From: Bugulina stolonifera
Lineage: Eukaryota > Bryozoa > Gymnolaemata > Cheilostomatida > Bugulidae
Direction of reading: 5' to 3'
DNA: 64,000 nt
Assembly (NCBI GenBank): GCA_935421135.1
Contig: OW285196.1
Span: 3,949,001-4,013,000 of the forward strand
In this document: positions 10,505-23,689 of the stretch, piece by piece
How positions within the stretch are numbered: the first letter of the stretch is position 1
How the letters are laid out: the number at the start of each line of letters is the position of its first letter
Notes under the pieces: model-generated
The model's input: only the letters and a program-made list of their open reading frames with translations
Database searches by the model: none
What the model was told of the DNA's origin: nothing
Position numbers and translations under genes: made by a program

Positions 10505-13500
10505 TCAAACTCGAATAGCTTCACTGATAGTTTCACTGATTGAGGGTGACGAAGGATTTCGGAAGAGCAGAGACATTGGTATCAAAGGCCGAGTGGCGAC
10601 TTCAAAGAATACTCTACAAATAAGCAATATATACACATGTGATATGTTATATGGGATTGTTCTTTCTTTGTATTTATTAGCAGGAGAAGATAACCTTAAC
10701 TGTGAGGTCATCAGAAATGGATTCCTAGAATTAGCTAGTGCAGTTGAACTGTTGAAGTCGCTTCAGCATTTCCTTGGACAATGTAGATTTCAACAACTGG
10801 CCTACCGACATGTTTATGTTCATGAAAATGAGGCTAAGAAAGCTCCTTAGAGTGCCTAATATTTCGCACCTATCGCACCTAATATCTATCAAATAAAATG
10901 AGTAAAGATATGGGGAAGAGGCTAGTCACTTACGGATGGGAGTACTTGGTGTCTATAGTGTGAAGGCCTGGGTTCCGTGAATGCATGATTTGATTGAGTA
11001 ACTTAACTATGTCTTTGAGCTGTGATTCACTGTACCCAGAGTAGTACTGTAGCGTGGAATTCTAAAATAATTGCATAAATAATGTGTACAGTATGCAATG
11101 GTGAAGCCCAACAATATTCTGGTCCTAATACCCTCTCCATAAATAGTTTCATGTTATGCATTGACAAGGAGTTGGTATTGAGAAGAAAAATCTACAAGTT
11201 AACATACATGCATTGTAGGGTGGGAAAGTATCAGTATGGGACAGATGGGAGAGCAGGCCTAATATACAATTATTTCTCAGTACGCACGTACCCACTCGTC
11301 CTTAGGGTCTAACATCATCATGGCCAATCTAAGGCAGCCGGCAGCAACCAGTGATTCCTTGAATGGGACTATCTTGTAAGACATCAGTGCAGTCTCATTG
11401 ATGTACCTTGCTAGAGTTAGAGAGCTCATTGACTTTTTGCCGGCCTGAAAATATACACTAGAAATGTTTGTATGTAGGCAACACAAATGGCTTTATATTT
11501 ATATCCTGTGTCACTGATACCAGTTGATTGAGTGTTTCTCCCTGAAACATTAGTGGGTGGGCACCGTGCTAGACATTCTCAAAGTGGCCTATTGTCAGAC
11601 AGGTATGAGTCAGAGTTGAGCGGTTTTCATCAAAATAAGGCCTAGGAGTGAATTGTGAACATTATATGATATACATTAGCCACAACTGAAAAATGTATAT
11701 AAGTATTTACGCCTTACTAAAATACGACCAATCGCAGCGGGTGTTACATCACTTGTCTAGGTGACTAACCTTGGCGAACCTACGAAGGAAGCGGTATGAG
11801 ATTGGCATGCCCAGCCTGAAGTCCACAGTCCTAAGTATTTCCTTCTCCATACGAACAAACTCTGTCCTGTTGTACGCATCATCACAGATAAACAGGAAGT
11901 CATCTACCATTGGAGGGATTCTTTCCTAAAATCACAATATAATATGACACCCTTGAGTGCATTGTTGGACGTACTTATTTTAAACACTAAATAATGAAAT
12001 TGAGAAGGGGCATAAAATAAACTATGCACAGAAACTAACACAGTAAAGACTTCTATGTTGTATGAATGGGGCTCCCATTTGGCTATTGGCTCTGGCAAAC
12101 TGTATTTTACTGTGCTATCATAACTATAATTAACTGTTAATGGGGAAGATAGTCAAGTATATGACTGTGCACTTAGTTGACAGCAGTAGATATCACTGAT
12201 GTGTAACTCACGTCAAATTTGCAGCCAATAAAGACGGCAGCTGCTCCGACCAGTTGCAGAGCATCTTTGGTAACGTCGTGTTTGGCAAGGTAATGGTCCA
12301 CTAGTCGCACTGCTAGGTATAACGTTTCGTGATTCAACTCAAAGCTCTCCTGGACCTCTACTAACCAGTCTACGAGTACGGCTCTCATTGAGGGCGTAAC
12401 CTCCGTCTGCCGCACCATGTAGTCATCTACTAGAAACTCAGTCTACAGAATCGCATAAAACCAGCAAATAACACTCAAGTAGCTCAACTACATTGCAAAC
12501 AAATGTACTGATAGTTCATTATTTTGAATAATTCTATTGAGAATGGAGATGCGTTGAGCATGTGCTTACAATGGCGGCTACATGGCAAAACACATCTCCA
12601 ACGTCACCAGTAAAACCCGAGACTGAGTGAACTCATCACAAATATTTGACACGAATCGATCTACTGCGACAAGATGCAAGTTCCAACGTGACTATTATCA
12701 TAGGTCTTTGAATGACTAACCTCTTTGACTTTATAATAATTAAATATATCTTGAGCATATTCTGGACTGTGGAATATATCGTGAGAGTTTTCTTTATCAA
12801 TATCTACATAGTTGAGGGCCACTTCCTGCGTTGAGTCTGCTGCAAATAGACAATAAACCGCTACATGATGAGGCTTATTGAGGATCATCTAGCCAAAGCA
12901 ATACTAAACCATTAGCCGATGACTAATTTGACTAACCAAACAGACGGGAATAAGAATTGTCCAGCGAAATATGAGTACAGTGGGAGAAATAATATCACAG
13001 CTGCATACAAATTCATAATAAATGAAACTACTAACAGTTATTCAAATTCTCTATGGTTATTCTTAAAATTCAACTTCAATGGTGAAGGTTTAGATAGAAT
13101 ATAGACTGCCAAAAGCTGACCATTCCATCAACATAATAATATATAATTCTTCCATACTTACGTGGTGGTATATTCAGTGTAGTGGTGGGAGCTGATGTAG
13201 CAACAGTGTGAGTAGACTGGACAGATGTGGAAGTTGTATCAGATGGCTGAGCTATATGTGTTTTGCTACTTGTTGCAGTATTTAAACTGAGTACACTAAT
13301 ATTGGAGTCTTGTGACCTAGATAACGGTGGGCAAGAAAGCATGACTTGACTTAAATAAAATTACACAGGCCTAGAAAATGTGCAAAACTAAAGATACACT
13401 GAAATACAGGACATTGATCATGTTTGGATTTTTAAGCTAGCAAAACAATTTGTACAATAAAGCGCAAAGCACAGAAGAGATACATAGCTATGTATCACTG

Positions 13501-14095
13501 CTATGTACCCATAGTAGGATGCATCTAAAGTAATGTAGGCTTACACATATCACTAATGGTGGCTAATCATTGGGAATGCGTGTATATACCCTGTGCCTAA
13601 TATTACCATTTCATTGACATGTAAATTCTGTGCTAGGCTATTACAGCAAAAATAGTATCTTTCAGTCTTTAAAATCATTTGATCAAAAGTTGATTTGCCC
13701 AACATAAAGCTATACATACTTTAGTATATGACTGGAAGTGCTACTGTTTTCTTGAGAATTCTCCTGTGAAGATATAATGGTCGAGACATCGCTGTCTGTG
13801 GTAGAACCCCGAGACTTTGTGTTTCGTTTAGCTGAAGGTTTGAGTGAGCCTCCTCTCAAAGTAGAGGCTTTCCTCTAGGAACAAAGTATATTAGATAAAA
13901 TTTGGGTGATTTGAAACGCAGAACACTGAACGACTTAATCAGGTTGCTACATGTAGGTCCTATATTAATTAGGCTTATACATACATTAGTGATGTCACCT
14001 AGGGCAGCTACTTTTGATGCTTTCACTCCACTGTCAGCGACTGAGCCTTTTCTTTTAGCAGTAACTTTAGTGGCCAACTTCTTTTCTTCAGCATT
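10505..14095 (-). CDS. CCNB3: cyclin B3-type mitotic cyclin
   Basis: Nine minus-strand exons join without frame break: 14095-13985, 13874-13720, 13316-13162, 12839-12721, 12442-12212, 11925-11770, 11444-11292, 11061-10934 and 10613-10505 (438 residues to the TGA). Order: Ser/Thr/Lys-rich N-terminal region, ALGDITN motif, KEN (in VDIDKENSHD), then two cyclin folds. The N-terminal cyclin box shows EYAQDIFNYYK, MRAVLVDWLVEVQ, HETLYLAVRLVDHYL and FIGCKFDE; the second has PISYRFLRRFAK, LTLARYI and YYSGYSESQL. Ending in KYSHPVFFEVA points to B3 rather than A, B1 or B2. The family activates Cdk1 for mitosis or meiosis. The start codon was not found; at least one 5' exon should lie beyond 14100. The boundary at 12839 could shift by three bases. 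Confidence 0.92.
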
Positions 14096-14478
14096 CTGAA
14101 ATCGAAAAAAGCAGATTATGAGAACTTTTCCAAAAAACACCGATATCACACGAGTGAAAGACTCCTTTTCAGGTAAAGTCCAGCAAAATTTTGTGGCCCA
14201 TTAAAGTGACTCTATTACATATAGGCCTAACTATAGCACTATTAGCAGGCAAATATACATGTAGCTATTAGAATTTATGAACCCAGCGTGAAGCACTGCT
14301 ACAGGCCAGAACAGACAGTGCCGTTTTTCACCTGCCGGCAATAATGTGGCCGCTCTTGTATCAAAGAGGGCAGAGGGGATCTTTATCCTGTATGCAGATG
14401 AAATACACACAGGGGACCTCCATTATTTTAAGTCCTGATCCACAGGGACCGAGTGGTCAGCCTAAGCCTGTACCGCTT

Positions 14479-14550
14479 GTCACCGCTGGGGAATCGAACC
14501 CAGGCTGTCTGGACTAGAGGCAAGTATTTTAACTCCCAGGCCATATCGAC
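14479..14550 (-). mobile_element. tRNA-derived SINE head (or degenerate tRNA)
   Basis: On the minus strand a 72-base tRNA-like stretch carries an A-box-like TGGCCTGGGAG and a perfect B box GGTTCGATTCC in a T-arm flanked by CTGGG/CCCAG. Both internal promoter boxes of RNA polymerase III are at tRNA spacing. The acceptor stem pairs poorly, so it is unlikely to be a functional tRNA. Sequence downstream to about 14400 may be the SINE body; its end was not located. Confidence 0.6.
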
Positions 14551-14599
14551 CGACCAAGTGCCTGATAGCCTACTGTCAGCAGTTGACACTAAGAGATAA

Positions 14600-15390
14600 C
14601 ATTTCTGAATCACCAATGTACAAAACAGTCTTGGATTAAAAGAGGAAAAAGTTGCAAGTTAGACCAGAGAGGACTATTAACACATGGTCAACATGAACAG
14701 GGCTAAATTAGACATTACTAATAGGAATCTGACATGTAGTAGCACTCAAGAACGTGTAGATTAAAGGGGAAAATCACAAATTTTGAAGTGATTCTAAAGT
14801 GATAGTTCAAAATCTGGCGGTTCCAGACGTCATTTCCACAAATATCAAAATCCGCGTTTTTATCCAAAAAATCGGTTTATCTGATTGGTCATGGGCGCAT
14901 CCTTATTAGTAGTCTAAGATCTGCAGACTTACACCGATATGCGAGGTGACTAATATATGCCCCGTTAATACCACTATATTGCTATAGCCGTGCTGTTTCC
15001 GGTGAGTTTGCGCATTCGCAGTTTAGTGGTTTGCTACGGCTACTTGTGTTTTTTTTGTAATTTCCAAAGTTTTATGCTACTTACACTTAGTTGTCCTTTA
15101 TACCGACTAATAGCTCACGGCATATTCTACAATGCATATTCATTCATCGGTGAGAAATCAAATCAAGTTATATTATAATAAATATTTGTTCATTCTTTTC
15201 TAATCCTACTAGATTATTTCCCACCGACTCTCACTCTGACTGACAGTCACTGCAGTTTCACTGAACCATCAAAAACGCTAGTTTCAATTTGTTTAAAATA
15301 GTTATTTATCATCAATTATGTTAGTTTTTATTTACTTATGCACGTAATTAATTAATAACTGTTATACCATGGGTTTCATTGGTAGTTCAG
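14600..15390. other. intergenic, likely upstream region of the cyclin gene
   Basis: No exon could be supported. The missing cyclin B3 N-terminal exon and promoter should be here or somewhat further on. Only short open frames without motif are present. Confidence 0.4.
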
Positions 15391-15391
15391 C

Positions 15392-15640
15392 GGAGCTAGC
15401 AGTGACTCTCAGTCATATTTGGAGCTAGCAGTGACTATCAGTCAGATTCGGAGCTAGCAGTGACTCTCAGTCAGATTCGGAGCTTGCGTGACTCTCAGTC
15501 AGATTCGGAGCTAGCAGTGACTCTCAGTCAGATTCGGAGCTAGCAGTGACTCTCAGTCAGATTCGGCTAGCAGTGACTCTCAGTCAGATTCGGAGCTAGC
15601 AGTGATTCTCAGTCAGATTCAGCTAGCAGTGACTCTCAGT
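15392..15640 (+). repeat. 29-bp minisatellite, about nine copies
   Basis: Unit begins GGAGCTAGCAGTGACTCTCA and continues GTCAGATTC; some copies lack 3-4 bases (one has GCTTGCGTG, others start AGCTAGC directly). No coding meaning. Confidence 0.93.
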
Positions 15641-18600
15641 AAGTTTCCGTGGGAAATATAACATGAACTGAAGCTGCAATAAAATCACTTTTATTTCTTT
15701 GGCATCAGATTGCTGTTGACTAGACACAAGACAAATGAATCACCAGTTACTGCTTCCTTGCCGCTGTAAATTAATGATTACAAGTCAAACAATCAATTGA
15801 AGGCAATGCAAATCAATATAATAATATATCATTCAATTTATTTAGTGTGTTGCTTTTACCAAAACAGGCTAAATATAAATGATTAAAGCTGTTAGTTGGA
15901 GATGGTAAAGCAACATTTCCAAAAAAAGACAGTTCCAGCAGGAAGTTTCTCAACTGTGTAGATTACATTTATTAGAATACAATTCACCGATAATTAAGTT
16001 TAATTGAATGAAAAATTAATATTAAAAAGGAAAATTAATGGGTGGGGTTAGGGGTTCAAACTGTCCGGAGAGGTTTAGTTTGGAACTATCTTTTTCCCAT
16101 TGTATTGGATTGCAGTGCATCACTTCACCTCCATACTTTCCTGGTGTTCTATTTCTTCCTTTACTGCCTATTTTAATTTTATTTTAATCTTGCTAATTTT
16201 CATTTCATGGCGTGCGTTCAGATAAATAAAATTAAAATAAGCAGTAAGTAAGCCCAATGACTGAAAGAAAAAAACAGAGATGCCAGACTCAGTTAATTCA
16301 AGCAACATTTTATGGCTTATTAAAAGACTCGTTTCCAAAATAAAGCTTGCAAACATCTCTGGAAAAAAACTAGTATCCTATGTATGTTTGTGCAATATTA
16401 TGAATCTGTTTGACAATACTGACCATTAAGAAATTTACTTTAGCCTCAGTGACTGTGACAAACCCTATTGATACTCTTAACTATTCTCTAAAATGGCATA
16501 GGCCTATGTGACTAAAAGTATTGGGCCTACACTGTGGTGACTTGGTGACTACTATATCTAACTACTACTATTACTATTGATAATTCAACTTCTGTTGATT
16601 CTATTGATACTGTAGCTACTACTGCTACCACTGGACCCCCTGGTACTACTGCGACAACTTACCACTTTTCTACGACTAACTATTATTGTAACCAACTACT
16701 ACTATTACTACTGCTGATTTTAACTACTTGCATGATTACTACTAATGCAACCATAACTAACTACTGAAATCATCGTAACACTGCTACTACACTGCTATCA
16801 CTTCAACTTACTACTAACTACTACTATAAGTAACTACTCCTACTGCTAATACGAACTACAGCTAACACCACAAATGGTTCTTTTATTTTGCTAGTAAACT
16901 GCTGCTGTGACTACTAATACTGACGATAGTGGGCATACTATCAATGTTGAGTTGATACTAACACATACAGCTTGTTGACTTGTGTTGTAGGATGTTGCAG
17001 TGCCTGCTGCAGTTGGGCCACCAGATGCCGATATGCTCTCTTACTTTATTCTATGAGTTTGTAGTACTGAAGCTCTAATGAATTTTACCATGCACTAGCC
17101 GATGCTTTCAAGAAAATGCAGTTTCATATCCATATAGCTCTTGGGGTAGGTAGTTGTATGAATAACTACTCGGAATCCTGTATCTTAAACATTGATGCTT
17201 TATCGGCAAAGAAGATTTAGAATCTGATACTCCTTCAGTCTCTAATAATTTTGAATTTGGTTGTTATAGTAATTACACTTACATGAATTATCCATTGTTA
17301 CACATGAAGACTGTGTGTGTAGGCAGATCTATGTGCAAATGAAAGTAATACACGAGACAGTCATTTCTTGGTTGCAGATAAATTCTGGTAAGATGTTCCA
17401 GACAAAATGTTATAGCCTTGGAATGTCGCAAGAGACACTGATGGAGGGTAAACTATCCAGTTCAACAGGAACAACTTTAGGAAGAACCCTCATTCATCAT
17501 TGCAGTTGGTCTGGTATCATTGCCGGCAGTCTCCTTAAGGTTAAATATTTGTCCATTGCTTTTGCATGTAGGTGCAGTAGTGGTGAAAGCTAGATAGACC
17601 TCCTTACTCCTTAGCTGGGGTTTTGGAGAAGGAGAATAAATCTAGAGAAAGCGATTTCTGTTTAAGTTTTACTGAAAAACAGAGATTATCTCAAATTTCT
17701 CCACTTCTGCATCTAAACAATATTATTGACCTCCATGGCCTGAATCTTGCAACCATTTGCTATCAGCCATTATGTTAGCTGTCAACATCATATGATCAAC
17801 AAGGTCAGTCTATAACTGTAGGGCTTGCCAGTGACCTCTACCTCACCAGCTATGCAAGTGTTCAACTGTTGAAATCCTGGCAGTGAAGTTGAAGTTTGAT
17901 CATAACACAGTCCACTGCACTCTGCTGGAACTTCCTCCACTTGTACACCTCTGCTCTGACTGCTCAATACTCTCTAGCACAATCTGTTGGCTATGTTATA
18001 AAGCCATAGTATATGCTATATGGTGGTAATCATTAGTGCTTTGCCATAAATTCAGCAGTTGAAGCTATCCTAGCCTAGCCTAGCCACCTGCAGTATAATA
18101 TTTTAATGTGTACTTTTAATAATACTATTACCAATGTTTTTCATGGGTAGCAGAGTGTCAGAAATTATTTCCAATGATATTGTGTAAACCTTTTATACAT
18201 GCATATGTATAAAATATGTATATGTAGATATAATATAAAGAATTCGTGATTACATATAATGTTTATAAAAATACAGTGTGTTGTGCCATATGGTACCTTC
18301 AGCATGTACATGCACGTTCATTTGTCATACATAAGTTTTATAATGATAAAATGTATATTATATTACTGATACATGTACAGGTATAAATGCATTTGCATTG
18401 TTGACAGACGATGCTAAGGTCTATGTGATTGCACTGACAACTCAATTAATCCACTCAATTTATAAATGCAGTCAAGAAATTGAAATGGAAGTAAGGAAAA
18501 CAAGTACATGTATAATTAGTATAGCATTATATTATAAGGATAATAGTATAAAGTTATCTCCCCAGGAATGGTCGATCGCCGGAAACCGTAGTCCCACAAA

Positions 18601-19570
18601 ATAGAATGCCGAAATCTCAAAAAGGAGATAACTCCTAATTTTTCAATCGTTTAGAAAGAGTTTTAATTTCACTAATTGAGGCATAAGAAGGGTCATAAAA
18701 TACAAATCCTTTGTTATTAATAAGAGAACACATGTTGATTTAGTATACTGTACAATAATTGTTTGAATATCTTGTTTAGAACAGTACAAAAACTAACTTC
18801 AAAGTAGGGCACAATTTGTGAAATTCTCCTTTAACAAGGTATACAACAGCAGGCACCAACAAAAACATTATCAATTATTCTTATAACTTAATAATTCGCA
18901 CCGTAATCCATTCAAGGCATGGCAAGGCAGTGAAATAATCATATTCAAAGAGATATCTCCTAATATCTGATATATCAACATTGTAGGGCTTACTAGAACC
19001 AATCGAAAGGCAGTGGAGGGTTGGCTCAGAACACAACAATATTTATTACTAGTAACTTACTGATTTAGGCACTTTATTTCGATTGGCAAGCGCAGCAGTC
19101 CGTAGTGATCGTCTTCTCTCCATGATCTTTGATTGTGTTAAGTGGGATGGAAGAAACTGTAAGAGGGACATACGCTACGGTAACAGTCTGATAGTCATAT
19201 TATATTATTTGAGAAGTTACAGGACAATCACAATGTCAACCATCTCCATCCATGAACCACTTCCAACTAACTAACTCACCACCATGCACCAGTTCATGCT
19301 ACCTAAATCGTATCTATCTATATGTCATATGGATGTGTAATAAACCATCGCATTAAAGTTTTTGTCAATCGAATCCTATCCAATCCATGTGATGTTGATG
19401 TTTATCAATCGACTCTGAACTTATCTGAATGTGACTCACCATACGACGAAGATAAGATAAAACAACAATGATATCAATGATTCATTGAATGAATCATTCA
19501 TGGATTTCAATTTAGTGTCCAATGTTTATGTCATGCTTATGTTTGTTAATGAAATCCTTGATAAAATCAA
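15641..19570. other. gene-poor stretch with cryptic ACT/TACT simplicity
   Basis: From about 16545 to 16870 the sequence is dominated by ACT, TACTACTAC and CTAACTACT words, a decayed trinucleotide repeat. The rest holds only short frames without recognisable motifs (for example 17315-17593 on plus). An inverted pair of AAGTTATCTCC at 18551 and GGAGATAACTCC at 18623 encloses about 60 bases and may be a small fold-back element. Confidence 0.5.
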
Positions 19571-19580
19571 ATCAAAATCA

Positions 19581-19675
19581 ATGTAATGTATGTCAATTTC
19601 AATGATACATGACAACATTAATATTAATGACTTATTAATATGATCATGTATCGTTGAAATTGACATACGATACAT
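19581..19675. repeat. stem-loop repeat with 32-base arms
   Basis: Left arm 19581-19612 and right arm 19644-19675 are reverse complements except for three or four positions (core TGTCAATTTCAA), around a roughly 31-base AT-rich loop. Likely a fold-back or miniature transposon relic. Confidence 0.8.
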
Positions 19676-19679
19676 CACA

Positions 19680-21360
19680 TTTTGGATTTTAGTGATGCTT
19701 TTACTTTAGTAAGTAAGTAAATGCTTATTCATTAAAATAAGCATAATTTTACTTTAACCCTCTTACTCCTGGTTTTAACGATCACTCAAGGCACAATAGA
19801 TCAGTATTATAATGAAAACATACTTTTAATGGTCGAGCTTGTCGATACAAGAGGGTAACTCAAACTAAATATGACGTATTAAAAACTTTTGTCACTACCA
19901 CTTTTAACCGCCTTCCTAAAAACGCATAAAACTGCAAACTGAATCATCTGAATATACAGTTGAAATTCGCGCATTTCAAATTACTCGTGACGTTTCGACC
20001 GCTACAAAAATACACATCAACGATTGGCTCGCGAGTGATCCACCAGCCAATTGAAATGATTCCCAGTTCGGAAGTGCTTATTTCATGATAATATTCTGTC
20101 GCTACTACTGCGATGCAATATAGCCCTAGAATTTAAAATATTACAACAACAGTTATTACAATAAAACAAAAGCTGTCTAGAACGTGAGCAGATACTGGAA
20201 GGCACAGGCTAATATAGATAAAGGCCATTTACGCTCTTTGGCCATGTGACAAAGATGTGAGGTGAGTTGAAAAATTCATAAAGAGTGTCAATGTGAATGT
20301 CGATAGCAGGCATAGTCGACAGTGGTTTAGACAATTTCTTTTGATTTTAAACGATTTACTGCTATGCCTCAAAATTTCAGGTTCGATAAATACGAGGCTC
20401 ACTTTCAAATGAACATAGACTTCATGATTACCAACCAAAATCTCAATGTGAATTTCAAAGAATTAGAATTAAGAATAGAATTTCAAATGTAAAACGTGAG
20501 ATGAGTCGACAATTATTATAAAAGTTGAGTCGAACGTGTTTTGGGAAGCAGAAGGCCTTAGTCTTGTTGAATTGGAGACACATCTTTTTTGTAAATAGAA
20601 TATGTAGGCCTAGGCCTACTCGATATTCGATGCTCACATCTAAAAGAAAATTAATATTAAATTAAATACACATCACTTCACTTAGACTTAGTGAATGTTC
20701 TAATAAATATCTATCTAGTATCTTAATCTCATGTGTAAAGATTAAGCCGTATCGGAGTAACAAAGTTTTAGTTGAAACTGTTCAAAAGGAAAAGCTAATA
20801 TTCCAGTACATCTAGTTTACCACCCATTGGAACGAGCATATTTGATATGGCTACATCCCAAGCTTTCATATGAACTAAGTGTATTAGCAGGTTTGAACTC
20901 ATAAGTGGTTGGTGGCGGAGTAAAACAAAATTATGCAAATTTATGTACTTTGTTTAAAGTACCACAACTATCGGTTGCTCAATGGAGTTCTAGTCAAATA
21001 AAACTCGATTATATTTTTTTATGTAGAAATATTTTATATAAAATCATTGGCATATTTTTGTAGTTCAAACTGCTACCTTACCAGAAATAAAAAACTAGCA
21101 GCATATCTGATAGCGGAGTCACAGGTAACGGAGTAACAAGTAACGGATTAACAGGCAACGGAGTAACTAAAATGCACACACATTGTGATTATTTTGTTGA
21201 GTTATTTGATATTATTTTTGTGTCAAAAGATGAGACGAAATATTAAGAAACATGGATATGAGATGTAAGAAAATTTTCAAAAATGCCATTCTTGATATGC
21301 TATGTAAACAGATTGACTTTTCGTAATTTTTTCCAGAATAAATGATTTAAGACTGGCATT
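19680..21360. other. intergenic, no gene seen
   Basis: AT-rich, only short frames. At 21116-21165 a small irregular repeat of AACGGAGTAACA words occurs, with single relatives near 20755 and 20915. Confidence 0.5.
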
Positions 21361-21379
21361 GGTTAGTAAAATTTGTGGC

Positions 21380-22200
21380 TCTATGTCCAGGATAGAGTTG
21401 AAGTGTACTGGAGCAGTTTCCTTGGTCCATCTCCATTGTGTTTGCAGTTTTTGCACTTTTCCAGTTTTGAAATTTCGCCTATGTGGAAATTGTCCTCGTT
21501 AGCTACACATACTAAATCTCCAACACCGTAGTTATGATTTTGTGGTTTTTTTTTCTGGTATTGTGGTGCCTGACTCGGAAACTGTAGAGTTTTGAAGCAG
21601 CTCGATGGTTTGGTAATCCTGAACCTCAGATGTCATGGACACTGCTATCATTCCTCGGCACACTGCACAAATATGGTGGAGATTGTGTGTTCCTGGACAA
21701 GGCTTTGCATCACTCTAGAGGGCATCCAGGGTGATTGCCTGCTCAAGTATGTCGGATTGTGGCACCCCAACCATGGTTATAACTGAGAGCTTCTTCCTAA
21801 GAACTTGCTAGTGGTATTCTGGAGTTCTCACCACACACTCTCGATTTCACAGCCATAAATACTTTTCTCTTGATTGTCCCATCAATGTCATCGACAGTTC
21901 CTTTACCATTGGAAGTGGCAAAAGATTCCTAATACACAGCATCATCCCTGTCTTTCAATGAGGTTGAAGACGAAGCCTATACCGCTGCTTCAAATGCTGA
22001 GCTGCTCCATCGGACTCTAATTATAGTTACTTGAACACTCATGTATGTATTTTATCAATGTCTTCCAAGATCTTTTGAGTCATTGTTACAAGCAGTACCA
22101 TAACAGCTTTCTACTGATAAAAGTTTGAGATTTAAAGGTAGAAAAATTCTCCTGATGCTTTGAGCAACCACCAAATGATAGGTAGCACTGACCCGTACAG
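21380..22200 (-). pseudogene. decayed transposase-like gene
   Basis: Minus-strand translation in shifting frames gives SDGAAQHFKQRY (about 22018-21983), ATSNGKGTVDDIDGTIKR (about 21925-21870), a conserved run ending EVQDYQTIELL, and YGVGDLVCVANEDNFHIGEI. The combination SDG-AAQ-K followed by ATSxGKGxxDxxxGxxKR is one I know from multicopy, transposon-type uncharacterised proteins of invertebrates; the middle part looks like the catalytic core and the end like a small beta domain. Stops and frame changes show it is dead. The exact superfamily is not known to me. Confidence 0.6.
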
Positions 22201-22620
22201 CACATCTTTTAATAAATCCGGAATTGATAAATTATATACTGTATCAACTTATGTGGCCCACTATCCCATATGAGGCACGCCTCTTTCACTCCCTAGGATT
22301 AGACTATGAGCACAGCCATGCTATTAAAAAGAGGGTCTTCTGATCTGCCTATGCAGTAAGCAATACTTTTATTGAGTAGAAGAAGGAATTGCAAAGTGGT
22401 GAAAATGTCGAAAAAAGAGATGTGTGTGTTCTATAGTTTATTGACAGCTAACTGCTCCTTCGCAAAGCAGCTGCTGGTAGACTAATACAGGGAATCGTAA
22501 TTTGAATAAAGATAAATCAAATAACTAAAGTGATGTGTTATCAACTGATAATGGTTATGAAATTAGGTCATTTGTTATAACGACAATAACAATGAGACTA
22601 TTTTATAATATAGAAAAAGC

Positions 22621-23660
22621 AACACTTCAAAGCCATGGATTCCATTGTACACGAGTGAAAAGTTTTGAAGGACACCTAGTCACATATCTTTGACATAGTG
22701 AGAAAAACTGTAATTTCTGCAATAGATTGTTCAATTGTGCTACTGAATCCACATGTTTCACAGTCCATGGGTTCAACTTCATACTTGATATCGTCGGTTA
22801 TCATTGGTTCCAATGTGTTTGTTCCACAGTGAGTATATTTCCTCTTTCTGTCAATCAAACTTTCAGTTATTCCGACGTCTGGTTTTTTCATTAAATTTGA
22901 ATTTGCGCTTTGATGGTCCTAGATCTTCTTCCTCTTCTAATTTGTCGGGTCGTATTGTTGATTTTTCAATATTGTGATTTATTTTACGATGTGAGATTAC
23001 CTTTTTAGAAATATGGGTCCCAATACAGAAAAGTGGTTGGTCATCATCTCTGTTAATAGATTGCACTCCCATTGATGGAAAACAACACTTCAAAGCCATG
23101 GATTCCATGGTACACGAGTGAAAAGTTTTGAAGGACACCTAGTCACATATCTTCAACATAGTGAAAAAAACGATAATTTCTGCAATAGATTGTTCAATTG
23201 TGCTACTGAATCCACATGTTTCGGTCCATGGGTTCAACTTCATACTTGATATCGTCGGTTATCATTGGTTCCGATGTGTTTGTTCCACGATGAGTATATT
23301 CCCTCTTTCTGTCAATCAAACTTTCAGTTATTCCGACATCTGGTTGTTTTTGATTAAATTTGAATTTGCGTTTTGATGGTCCTAGATCTTCTTCCTCTCC
23401 GATTTTTTCGGGTCGTATTGTTGATTTTTCAATATTATGATTTATTTTACAATGTGAGATTACCTTTTTAGAAATATGAGTCCCAATGCGGAAAAGTGGT
23501 TGGTCATCATCTCTGTTAATAGATTGCACTCCCATTGATGGAAAACAACACTTCAAAGCCATGGATTCCATTGTACACGAGTGAAAAGTTTTAAAGGTCA
23601 CCTAGTCACATATCTTCAACATAGTGAAAAAACTAATTTCTGCAATGAATTGCTCAATTG
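22621..23660 (-). repeat. 463-bp tandem repeat, two and a quarter copies
   Basis: The landmark AACACTTCAAAGCCATGG recurs at 22621, 23084 and 23547, exactly 463 bases apart. Copies are about 95% alike. Each carries on the minus strand an open frame: 132 codons in the second copy (23601-23203), split in the first by a single frame difference (23138-22863 and 22891-22676). The peptide is basic and polar (MALKCCFPSMGVQSINRDDD, GPSKRKFKFN) without a recognised domain. It is most likely part of a mobile element or satellite. Confidence 0.85.
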
Positions 23661-23689
23661 TTGTAAACAAGCCAACCCTGTTTGCTTTA

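Noticed and set aside
10593..10850. 85-codon plus-strand frame
   Set aside because: Overlaps, in antisense, the last cyclin exon and its intron; no motif.
12212..12442. Cyclin A or B1/B2 assignment
   Set aside because: The end KYSHPVFFEVA and the SGYS-type second fold fit cyclin B3 better.
14479..14550. Functional tRNA gene
   Set aside because: B box is good but the acceptor stem pairs at only a few positions, so a SINE head or pseudogene is more likely.
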